Origin: JAJKIP01 sp037200685
Lineage (GTDB): Bacteria; Bacteroidota; Bacteroidia; Chitinophagales; Chitinophagaceae
NCBI GenBank assembly: GCA_037200685.1
Contig: JBBCIG010000016.1
Location: 372,001-436,000, forward strand
DNA: 64,000 nucleotides
Direction of reading: 5' to 3'
Under the pieces are notes generated by a model. It was not told the origin of the DNA. It searched no databases and saw only the letters and a list, made by a program, of their open reading frames with translations. Below, piece by piece: positions 8,315 through 16,071 of this stretch (the stretch's first letter is position 1; every line of letters begins with the position of its first letter). The position numbers were made by a program, and so were the translations under genes.

Positions 8315-9813
8315 CAGTCAAATAATGTTTTGTCAAGTTCATTGTCCTTATCCAGATCCGACTCAGTTGCATTTGCCGGCTCAACGGGCTTAACAGGTCT
8401 CCATGTTTTCTCATCCAATCCCGGCGACATCGTTAATGTGAAGGGTTGATGTAACTTTAGGAATGGATAATCTTTGCTGAAGAGGTCAGTATGCGTCAGA
8501 TGATAACCAAAAAAGCGGAAGTAGTTATAAATACTGCCATTATTTTCAAAACGTTTTATTCCTGCCATGTAATTAGGCTCCCAGCGGCTCGTTTTATAGC
8601 CATAGGGATTTGTAAAAACTCCAGGTCGGGTTGATCACCAAAAACCATTGGTCACCAACATGCTCAAAAGATGGTTTAAATGCCAGGTTTCTATAGCAAA
8701 TAATATGACCTTCTTTTTTATTGATAACTTCAAATATCACCGTCTTAGTAGCCTCCTTTTTTCCTCTCCATTTAATTTGTTTGAATTAGGCATTTTTTGC
8801 TGTTCGCAAACCGGAGAATATATTTTTCAGCAAACCATTGCATTCCCCTGGTATTACAATATTCAATCAACATTCTGCGTAGGGAGTCTTTGAATACTCG
8901 TTTGTGGTCCTTCATTGCCCTCATAAAATTGTTTACTGTCCATTGAAGTAATGGTTCCAATGTCAACAATATGCCGCAATGGTTCCTTCGAATCGTGTAA
9001 ATCTCTGAATGTATAGATTGATTTTTGGTGAAGGAGAAAATCTTTCATAAAAAATTCTCTCTCATAGAGAGTATGTTTGATCAGCTTTTCGACTCGTATT
9101 TTTTTCACCTCGTTTTTTTCGGATTGCTCCAGGTAATCATTGATTTGTCGGTGATTAGCTTTCTCGTCAATATTGAGGTTGGCAATGTAAAATTTTGAAG
9201 GAAATGTGATTTCAAGTAAGTTCGGGTAAATTCTCTTCAGGTTGATTCTTTAAATATCCCTCTTCAAATTCTTTTTTTCGTATCTCAATCTGCACATCCG
9301 AAAATTCATGTTCAAATAATTTAGCAAGCAGTGCTAACTTCGGAGTGGCGCTGATGCCGTTGATAAGTTGCAGCAGGTTGTCTTTATCGATCACAATGGT
9401 CGGCGGTATTAAATTGAAAATCTTTTGGCAGCAGGTCCCTTAACTTGTCCTCCGGATATTTTTCCTTTTTTTCTGTAATAATATAGATATACAAACGTGT
9501 CAAAGTATGTATCAAGTTTTTTCTCGTTAAAGGTCTTGAGGGTTGATTTGATTTTTTCAGTTGTTGAAGTGGAGGTGATTTGAAAAGCTACTCTATTTTT
9601 AAAATCGGCTAGGTCAATGGCAGGAAAATTCTTTTTCTGCGTATCGTTCAGGTTTTCCAGTTGCAGGTTGAAAATTTCATTGAGGACAGGGATAAGAAAA
9701 TTTTCTGCATGAATATTTATATGATATTGGTTGGTAGCATTGAATCCTTCAACTTCCAGAACGAAGCGCGCAGTATAAGTATTGATCTTATTTGTATAGT
9801 CAATTCTCTTCAT
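8314..9813 (-). pseudogene. SMEK-APAZ effector of the short Argonaute system, frameshifted
   Basis: The reconstructed protein of about 500 residues has two parts. The N-terminal ~180 residues form a SMEK domain (IDYTNKINTYTARFVLEVEG, HAENFLIPVLNEIFNL, then PAIDLADFKNRVAFQITST and KIKSTLKTF). The D...QxT...K pattern recalls PD-(D/E)XK-like nucleases; the nuclease reading is an inference. The C-terminal part looks like APAZ, the domain that docks short pAgos (KEGHIICYRNLAF, VGDQWFLVINPTWSF, NNGSIYNYFRFFGYHL, PFTLTMSPGLDEKTWRP). At least six frame breaks (near 9494, 9395, 9225, 8909, 8800 and 8616) interrupt it, mostly one-base gains. The start at 9813 (MKRIDYTNKIN) matches the domain beginning; a longer in-frame start exists at 9951. 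It is the first gene of the operon. Confidence 0.82.
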
Positions 9814-9958
9814 ACGATAAGGGTGGCATCCAAAATAGAGCCACGACGGTGCAATTGGTAAATTAAGGACAATTTGGCATTCATTTTTAATATAAGGGAA
9901 CCCAAATTGTTCAAAAAAAATATAAGATTTTGATTTGCATACCAATTGCAATTTTTTA

Positions 9959-10020
9959 TGCTACCTTTTTATCATAAATTAGTAGCAAATCTGCTGCTTT
10001 TTTATCGTACTTTAGTAGCA
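9959..10020 (+). promoter_or_regulatory. Twin 29-bp operator-like repeats in front of abiEi
   Basis: Two tandem 29-bp units (9959-9987 and 9992-10020), 33 bp apart start to start, share a pattern: TGCT(A/G)C, an AT-rich core with TTTTTATC(A/G)TA, then TTAGTAGCA. Each unit has inverted ends (TGCTAC...GTAGCA). The second ends 2 bp before the abiEi ATG, so a dimeric regulator bound there would block transcription. AbiEi antitoxins are known to bind inverted repeats in their own promoter. The same 209-bp spacer also contains the start of the divergent Argonaute operon. Confidence 0.65.
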
Positions 10021-10022
10021 TT

Positions 10023-10637
10023 ATGCGCAATTCGACCCATTCCTTTATTGCCTCAAAAATTAGCCAGTCAAAAAAAGGCACCCTTATTTTTCCCTCCGAC
10101 TTTAGGAGTTTAGGAACGGAACCTGGGATTAAAACAGCTTTGGCGCGACTCGAAAAGGAAGGCATGTTAAAACGTCTTGCACGAGGTATATACCTGGTAC
10201 CGGACCATGACCCGCTTTTGGGAATCAAATACCCATCCCTCGAAGAAATAGCTGAAGCAATTGCCAAAAGAGATCATGCACGGATTCGGCCAGCAGGTAC
10301 CTATGCATTGCATAAACTGGGATTATCAACACAAGTTCCAATGAACCTTGTCTACCTGACCGACGGTGCGCCGCGAAAAGTAAAGATTGGAAAAGGAAGT
10401 ATTAAATTCAAGGCAACAACAGCAAAAAAACTTTCCTTAAAAGGAAAGATAAGCAGCCTGGTGATACAAGCATTGGAAGAACTTGGTCAAAAAAATGTAA
10501 CATCTAATATATGGGAACAGATCAGGCCAATATTGAAACGGGAAGACCCGGTTATATTAGCAAAGGATATGAAATTGGCGCCAGCTTGGATCAATACGCA
10601 ATTAATGGCAACGAATGAAAAAAATGAAGAAAAATGA
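10023..10637 (+). CDS. AbiEi-type antitoxin (DUF6088-like)
   Basis: A 204-residue protein with an N-terminal winged-helix region (about 5-70: GIKTALARLEKEGMLKRLARGIYLVP) and a C-terminal domain with HKLGLSTQVP and VYLTDGAPRKVKIG, the pattern of the AbiEi/DUF6088 transcriptional antitoxins. It overlaps the next gene by ATGA (10634-10637), the standard order antitoxin then toxin for type IV AbiE systems. The N-terminal winged helix probably represses the operon through the repeats just upstream. The frame is intact, unlike the divergent Argonaute operon 200 bp away. Confidence 0.85.
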   Translation: MRNSTHSFIASKISQSKKGTLIFPSDFRSLGTEPGIKTALARLEKEGMLKRLARGIYLVPDHDPLLGIKYPSLEEIAEAIAKRDHARIRPAGTYALHKLGLSTQVPMNLVYLTDGAPRKVKIGKGSIKFKATTAKKLSLKGKISSLVIQALEELGQKNVTSNIWEQIRPILKREDPVILAKDMKLAPAWINTQLMATNEKNEEK

Positions 10638-11878
10638 CGGAACTGTTAACCTTAACAGAGGAACAACGAAGAACTGTTTTTAATCAGGCAGCTTTCCTCG
10701 CCGGCCTTTCTCCAGAAGTGGTCGAGAAAGACTGGTGGGTCACGCTTACGTTGCAAGCTATCTTCAAAACGGAGTACGCACCACATATTCTTTTTAAAGG
10801 TGGAACTTCTCTTAGCAAATGCTGGAAATTGATAAACCGGTTTTCAGAAGATATCGATCTCGCATTAGACAGGGAATTTTTAGGTTTTGGTGGAAATTTA
10901 TCCAACACGCGCATCAAAGCATTAAAAAAAGCAAATTCATTATTTACAAGTAGTGAATTAAGAACAGTCATTGAAGAACAATTAATCATACTAGGAGTAC
11001 CGGCAGGCATGACTACACTTACAGCCAAGCCAGTTCCCGCAAACAGTTCCTACCCGGATCCGCAGGAACTTCGATTAATATATCCGTCTTTGTATGATGC
11101 TATTGAATATATACCTGCCGATGTAAAGATTGAGGTCAGCGGTCGCTCATTAAAAGAGCCTTGGTCAACTTGCCAAATCAATTCGCTTGTCGGTGAACAT
11201 ATACCCGGACAGCCATTCTCGGGACAACCCTTTCAAGTGGCGGCGGTGGAGCCGCGCCGGACTTTCCTCGAAAAGATCTTCTTACTGCACGAGGAGTTTC
11301 TGAAGACGGAAAACAACATCCGGCACTTCCGGATGTCGCGGCACCTGTACGATGTAGTAAAACTAATGGACACGCTGCACGGCTGGAAAGCAATCCTTGA
11401 TACAGAACTTTATGAAGTCGTGCGTTTACATCGGGAAAAATATTACCAATTGCCGGGAGTAGAATATAATACTCATTTGACGACATCGGTAAATTTTATT
11501 CCACCGGCTACTGTGACAGATTTATATCGGCAGGATTATCAGAAAATGCTAGAACAAATGATCCGCGAAAATGACCCACCGAATTTTCAGGCGTTGATAA
11601 CAGGTTTGGAGGAACTAACACAGCGGCTGCGTGTGCCTGCAGACTTCAAAGGAAAAACTATTGAACAAATCATCGCGGATGCTGAACAGCTTGATCCTAA
11701 AGATTCAACCAGCCCAAACTTCATGATTGAAGGTGGGACGGTTACCATACCGTTATCCTATAACGAAGACGGCAAACCCATGGCAGACGCAAAGGCAGCT
11801 CATTATACCGTGAAATTTGTCAGAAAAGATAAAGCGTTAACTTTTCCGAAAGTCAAACCCGCCGGCAACAAATCTTGA
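10634..11878 (+). CDS. AbiEii-type nucleotidyltransferase toxin
   Basis: A 414-residue protein of the AbiEii/AbiGii nucleotidyltransferase family. The signature is visible at about residues 50-80: LFKGGTSLSKCWKLI, then RFSEDIDLALD, i.e. the G-[GT]-[ST] loop and the D-x-D metal-binding pair of the DNA polymerase beta-like fold. The N-terminal SPEVVEKDWWVTL is also typical of this family. Related toxins add nucleotides to tRNA 3' ends and arrest growth during phage infection. The C-terminal 120 residues are polar and more variable. It is translationally coupled to abiEi. It forms a complete, intact AbiE module next to the Argonaute operon. Confidence 0.88.
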   Translation: MTELLTLTEEQRRTVFNQAAFLAGLSPEVVEKDWWVTLTLQAIFKTEYAPHILFKGGTSLSKCWKLINRFSEDIDLALDREFLGFGGNLSNTRIKALKKANSLFTSSELRTVIEEQLIILGVPAGMTTLTAKPVPANSSYPDPQELRLIYPSLYDAIEYIPADVKIEVSGRSLKEPWSTCQINSLVGEHIPGQPFSGQPFQVAAVEPRRTFLEKIFLLHEEFLKTENNIRHFRMSRHLYDVVKLMDTLHGWKAILDTELYEVVRLHREKYYQLPGVEYNTHLTTSVNFIPPATVTDLYRQDYQKMLEQMIRENDPPNFQALITGLEELTQRLRVPADFKGKTIEQIIADAEQLDPKDSTSPNFMIEGGTVTIPLSYNEDGKPMADAKAAHYTVKFVRKDKALTFPKVKPAGNKS

Positions 11879-11913
11879 GTTGAATAGATTGCAACACCCA
11901 TCTTTTACAAGGC

Positions 11914-12336
11914 TTATATCATCGAAAGATCACGGTTCACCGACTTTTTAAACAACGGCCAGATCACACGATAAAAAACAAAGCCTATCAACAGCACAGC
12001 AAACAGGACCAGGGAAATCTGCGGTACCGTCTGCTCAAACGTTGCAGAATTATAACCTGCTTTATCATTGTAGAAAAAGAAATATAACGAGAGAAACAGA
12101 CAACTTGCACCAGCCAAATTCAATATCGTGGCAAGCTTTCCAACTTTGAATCTTTCATTTGCGAGGATGAGCGCAATTACACCTCCCAAAGCCAGTATCG
12201 CATGAATGCCCCCGTACGGCAATGCCATTAATAAATAAATAAGATAAACACCACCGAAATTTTGTCCGCTGATCATGATAACACAAAAGGAAAGTATCAG
12301 CAAGTAAGGATGTGTCAGTATTTTAACCGCTTTCAT
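11914..12336 (-). CDS. Small integral membrane protein, four helices
   Basis: A 140-residue hydrophobic protein with four predicted transmembrane helices (about 10-24, 29-57, 67-88 and 105-127) and a short basic C-terminus (WPLFKKSVNRDLSMI). No domain was recognised. It lies 11 bp downstream of the 451-residue lipoprotein gene on the same strand, so the two are probably one operon and may act together in the envelope. An immunity or anchoring role for the lipoprotein is possible but unproven. Confidence 0.6.
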   Translation of the reverse strand: MKAVKILTHPYLLILSFCVIMISGQNFGGVYLIYLLMALPYGGIHAILALGGVIALILANERFKVGKLATILNLAGASCLFLSLYFFFYNDKAGYNSATFEQTVPQISLVLFAVLLIGFVFYRVIWPLFKKSVNRDLSMI

Positions 12337-12347
12337 AAATTGTAGAT

Positions 12348-13703
12348 TTAGTTACAAGGACCATCGCTGTTTCCTGTCCAACCAATTACCGGTACAACCA
12401 CATTCGTATTTCCGGCATCCTTCATCTCCCTTAACTTAACGAATACACCTTGGGGTGTATTGCTGCCATACATGCTTACACTTCCGGGCAAAGAATAACG
12501 CGGAATTTGAAGCTCGGATGTCGGCGCAGTAAAGTTAAATACATTGAGCGCCCAGTCAGTGCAATTATAATCATCAATATCATACTTAACTGTGGGAATC
12601 AGGCTTTTGATATACAGTAACCCTCCTCTGAGCCAGGATGTTGATACTTCGGCTTTAAATGATGCATTGAAATCATGATGCGCATTGTCAACAAATTTGC
12701 CGTCAACAGGTGCAGAAGTTGAAGTGACCTTCCACGCAGTCTTCGGATAGAAACCGATATTCTGACATACCGATTGAGCGCCGTTTACTTTCTTCAGTTG
12801 CAAAAATGTATGTCCCGGCGAACCCGTTCTCCAGTTAAACAATTTTGTCGGGTCGCCATCAACCGGGATATCAGTAAAAATCTCGATACTGCATGTGGCA
12901 CCTGCATCGGGAACATTATCAAAGCACTTGATATACTTTTCAAGGTCTATCGCTTCTTCATTTACTCCTTCTTCATACTCTACAACCATTGGCTCTTCTT
13001 CATTTGGATTACCTGGTGCAGGAGGGGGTGGGGGTGGAGGCGGGGGAACAGCAGGTCCACCACCGGAACCACCTCCTCCGTAACTTCCACCACCGCCACC
13101 ACCGCCACCCATACCTGGATCACCGGCGCCGTAATATCCGTTGCCAGATCCGCCACCGCCCGAGCCAAAAAAACTGGTGAGCAAATAATAAGGAAAATAA
13201 AATCCGCCCCCGTCACCATAACTTGCCGATACAATAACCTCCGGAAGTTCTTTATAAGGGTCTTCCATACTCTGCCCCTTTAACTGTGGGCGGAAGACGT
13301 CAATATAACCATCGGTGATAGGCGATTGAATTAATACACGATGTTGCAGGTCGTTAATAGTGATGAAACCATCATACATCTTTTCTTCATCAATCGCACC
13401 GTTGATGGCTATGATCCTTCCCTGGCTCACTTTCCCATCAGCATCGGTTTCTAATAAAATAAAATCATTAGCAAATGCCTTTCCTTTGAAAGGAACACGT
13501 AATAAATAAGTATCACCACTATCAATATGCATTCTGAATGAGCGGTTAATTTCAAGGTCTGCAAAGTCAGCCGGGTTGACGCTTTCTTTAAGAGAAGATT
13601 CAATTTTACTTAAATAGCTCTCCTTGTCTGAAAATTTAGAAATCTCTTTTTGGCAAGAAAACAGAATCACTGCAAGCAAAAGGGTTAATAATAGTCGTTG
13701 CAT
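12348..13703 (-). CDS. Lipoprotein with Gly/Pro-rich linker and a His/Cys C-terminal domain
   Basis: A 451-residue protein with a lipoprotein signal (LLAVILFSCQKE, Cys17). Residues about 20-160 form a conserved-looking N-terminal domain. Residues about 170-240 are a low-complexity linker of Gly runs followed by nine consecutive prolines. The C-terminal ~200 residues contain GSPGHTFLQL, a middle YP motif and DIDDYNCTDWALNVFN. A His in a GH(T/S) loop and a Cys in an NC motif resemble permuted papain-like (NlpC/LRAT-type) folds, so a thiol hydrolase is plausible; this is inference. Its promoter carries the same palindrome as the transfer operon (13724-13768), which links it to the mobile element. 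Confidence 0.65.
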   Translation of the reverse strand: MQRLLLTLLLAVILFSCQKEISKFSDKESYLSKIESSLKESVNPADFADLEINRSFRMHIDSGDTYLLRVPFKGKAFANDFILLETDADGKVSQGRIIAINGAIDEEKMYDGFITINDLQHRVLIQSPITDGYIDVFRPQLKGQSMEDPYKELPEVIVSASYGDGGGFYFPYYLLTSFFGSGGGGSGNGYYGAGDPGMGGGGGGGGSYGGGGSGGGPAVPPPPPPPPPAPGNPNEEEPMVVEYEEGVNEEAIDLEKYIKCFDNVPDAGATCSIEIFTDIPVDGDPTKLFNWRTGSPGHTFLQLKKVNGAQSVCQNIGFYPKTAWKVTSTSAPVDGKFVDNAHHDFNASFKAEVSTSWLRGGLLYIKSLIPTVKYDIDDYNCTDWALNVFNFTAPTSELQIPRYSLPGSVSMYGSNTPQGVFVKLREMKDAGNTNVVVPVIGWTGNSDGPCN

Positions 13704-13723
13704 GGTATATGTTTTTTGTATTA

Positions 13724-13768
13724 CGAATATAGAAGCACAGTAAGGGGCTTGTAATTCGGATTTCCGAA
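13724..13768 (-). promoter_or_regulatory. Promoter with palindromic operator for the 451-residue lipoprotein gene
   Basis: Read on the minus strand, TTCGGAAATCCGAA (13755-13768) is followed about 34 bp downstream (centre to centre) by TATATTCG (13724-13731), close to the -7 consensus TAnnTTTG, and then by the ATG at 13703. The palindrome, the segment CTTACTG(C/T)G and the spacing match the transfer-operon promoter at 6711-6755. Confidence 0.55.
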
Positions 13769-13915
13769 GAAATCATTACAGACGGCTTCCTTTCAAAATA
13801 CCAGCATTGATTTTACACAAAACTGCTATTGCTGAAGTAAAAGTTGCTTTAAATGAAATAAGGCACGAGTAGAATAATCAAGAAACTTGCGCGAATAAAG
13901 AAATGATTCTGGTAA

Positions 13916-14569
13916 CTATTTATGCCTCTGTCTCAAGCGAGATCCAAAATTTGGCACTTTGCGCAGACCGCTCTTATGCTTCCATTCTTTTAGTTGTTGA
14001 TATAGCGCTGATGTAAGTAGAGCATCTTTTTCCGGAACATCAAAATGAAATCCATGGAAATTTTTCATTTCATGCTGGTCAATCAGATAATCATTCAGCA
14101 ACGAAATCATTTTCTTTGCAGATGGCCCAGATATTTGTGTTGGCAGGGAAATGCGGCCGTTAATGTCGATAATCCGTCTCCGCTTGTGAAGGCCCACATA
14201 AGTGGCTTTTTGCTTCTGCATCTCGAGTTCACCTCGCTCGATCATTTCAATAAAGCTGTTTTTATAATCGAAGGCTAAACCCCATCCAAAGAATGCCTTT
14301 TGTTTACGGGGATGAAGATATAATAGATTTAACCATTGTTGTTCAAATTGACTATCCGCCGGATTTCTATTAATCTTCTTAGAATAATAATAATGCTCAA
14401 CGGAATAGGATTTACTAAATTCTTCGAGCGCTAGAACCGAAAGTTGAAATGCGGAAGGGTAAGATTGACTTCGAAATAATAGAATCGAATCAAAGTGAAG
14501 CCGTAACCCATTTTTATATGCCTCAATTGAAATTTTCTTTAATTTATAATTTGATAACGTTGTCCTCAT
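13916..14569 (-). CDS. AbiV-family abortive infection protein (HEPN-like)
   Basis: A 217-residue protein. Its N-terminal third has the AbiV signature: a helix with IEAYKNGLRLHFDSILLF, then SYPSAFQLSVLALEEFSKSY, the S-x-P/x-A...LA..A-EE..K pattern of HEPN-related proteins. AbiV proteins cause abortive phage infection, in the Lactococcus case by blocking translation; that role is transferred by family. A basic C-terminus (KHKSGLRKVPNFGSRLRQRHK) could contact RNA. It is encoded 45 bp downstream of the pentapeptide-TIR gene on the same strand, so the two probably form a defence operon. The frame is intact. Confidence 0.72.
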   Translation of the reverse strand: MRTTLSNYKLKKISIEAYKNGLRLHFDSILLFRSQSYPSAFQLSVLALEEFSKSYSVEHYYYSKKINRNPADSQFEQQWLNLLYLHPRKQKAFFGWGLAFDYKNSFIEMIERGELEMQKQKATYVGLHKRRRIIDINGRISLPTQISGPSAKKMISLLNDYLIDQHEMKNFHGFHFDVPEKDALLTSALYQQLKEWKHKSGLRKVPNFGSRLRQRHK

Positions 14570-14614
14570 TTTCTCGGTCTATGGGCGATTAACTGATGTA
14601 CAAATGTCTATTTG

Positions 14615-15907
14615 TTAGTTGTCGATTTTAAGTCCTTCAACGATTTTATTGACAGCCTTATCAAATACTTTTTTAACAATCACGGCAGTATTAAATATAG
14701 AAAAATCAAGCGCATTTACCCTTTTGATCTCTTCAATGTTCTCCCAATATTCTACAGCAGTTTCAATTGGTCTTATGTCTGACTTTTTTACTGCAAATAA
14801 GTATCGATCAATAAATATTGGGAAAAACACATTTTCCCACGATTGCTCCTGTTTCTTCCTTGCCGTCGTTATTTCATATTGGCACGCTTTACTGCGAATT
14901 GAATTCTCGGATGCAATGAATAATAGTTTGTCATGTTCATTAATCCCACTGGTCATAATTTCATCCAACGGCGAACCTCCAGCTGCATCCTTTTCCCATA
15001 AAAAAGTACGAATACCTTTTTTATTTAGTACTTCATTTAATCGCGTCGCAAAGCTCGAGTCTTTGAAGCTATAAGAAATGAAAACGGTGGAAAATATCTT
15101 TGGTTTGATCATATCTCCCACAATTTTTTTTAAGTTGACTGCGTCTGGGATATTAAATAACGTTTTCATGATTTTCTTATCCAACGGTTCACTCTTAACA
15201 ATTGTTTGAAAATCCATTGCGGCATAACTCTCGAATTTAAGTTCTTTACTCAGGAAAAATGTATTCTTTCCCAAATGACAATCCATAAAACTTGTCTTAA
15301 AGAGCATAGTATCAAAAAAGTACCCATTACGTAGATCGACGGTATTGAAGAAAGTGTGATCGATTCTGCAATCCTCAAAGGATATGTCAGGGAATTCATC
15401 ATCGATGGCTTCCCCTTCCTTATATGACTGCAAGTGGGAAAAGTAGCTTTGATCAATTTCGCAATCCTGGAATATGACATTGGACATTGGATCGAGACTT
15501 ACCATCGAAAACGAAGTGAGGGTACAATTGAAGAAAAAGATATTCCAAACGCAGCCTTCATCGAAATCAACATTCTTTAGATGGCATTTATGGAATTCGA
15601 CATCATCCCATTCCATTTCCATGCGCCGAAATCTCGTCTGTCGAAATTGACAATCATAGAACTTGCATTTTTTTAAAACGAGAAAAAATCCAAACACGCC
15701 GTCAAATTCGCAGTTTTTGAATTTGCAAGAATTGAATTCAACCCCTTGTAACGAGCCTTTAAAGTATATATTCTCAAATGTCTGTCGACTTACCTTGGCG
15801 TAGTCATAATGAGCTTTTTTATCGCCAGGGAACTTAATCTTCTTCCTGCCTAAATACTTATAGAGGTCATCAGACCCATCGATTTCTTTTTTCTTGTCGA
15901 AATTCAT
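14615..15907 (-). CDS. Pentapeptide-repeat/TIR-domain fusion protein
   Basis: A 430-residue protein. Residues about 45-225 carry pentapeptide-like repeats (for example VEFNSCKFKNCEFDGVF, KKCKFYDCQFRQTRF, HLKNVDFDEG, PDISFEDCRIDHTFF), expected to form a right-handed beta-helix. Residues about 285-430 form a TIR domain: VFISYSFKDSSFATRLNEVL, RTFLWEKDAAGG, LLFIASENSIRSKACQYEIT and FPIFIDRY. The Glu in ACQYEI is at the position of the catalytic Glu of NAD-consuming TIRs. TIR NADases kill or arrest phage-infected cells; the beta-helix may be the sensor or a scaffold. It precedes abiV, and the region is full of other defence genes. Confidence 0.82.
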   Translation of the reverse strand: MNFDKKKEIDGSDDLYKYLGRKKIKFPGDKKAHYDYAKVSRQTFENIYFKGSLQGVEFNSCKFKNCEFDGVFGFFLVLKKCKFYDCQFRQTRFRRMEMEWDDVEFHKCHLKNVDFDEGCVWNIFFFNCTLTSFSMVSLDPMSNVIFQDCEIDQSYFSHLQSYKEGEAIDDEFPDISFEDCRIDHTFFNTVDLRNGYFFDTMLFKTSFMDCHLGKNTFFLSKELKFESYAAMDFQTIVKSEPLDKKIMKTLFNIPDAVNLKKIVGDMIKPKIFSTVFISYSFKDSSFATRLNEVLNKKGIRTFLWEKDAAGGSPLDEIMTSGINEHDKLLFIASENSIRSKACQYEITTARKKQEQSWENVFFPIFIDRYLFAVKKSDIRPIETAVEYWENIEEIKRVNALDFSIFNTAVIVKKVFDKAVNKIVEGLKIDN

Positions 15908-16071
15908 AATTAAAAGAATGTGTAAACTTGCCCAAAGTAACGTGCTGATTTTGTCAAATTCATCACACCATTGGATAAGTTCTGCCGAATTCGTTACATT
16001 CCTTTATACTGAGGTGAAAAACAACAAGATAACAAATCGAGAATCTGATTTAAAGAATGATCCGTAAGACT

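Noticed and set aside
9959..10020. CRISPR-like repeat
   Set aside because: Only two units of 29 bp with a 4-bp spacer are present, directly in front of a start codon. Operators fit better than a CRISPR array.
12774..13283. A 169-codon open frame on the plus strand
   Set aside because: It is antisense to the Gly/Pro linker of the lipoprotein gene; GC-rich repeats there keep several frames open. The amino-acid composition (T/W/R-rich) is not protein-like.
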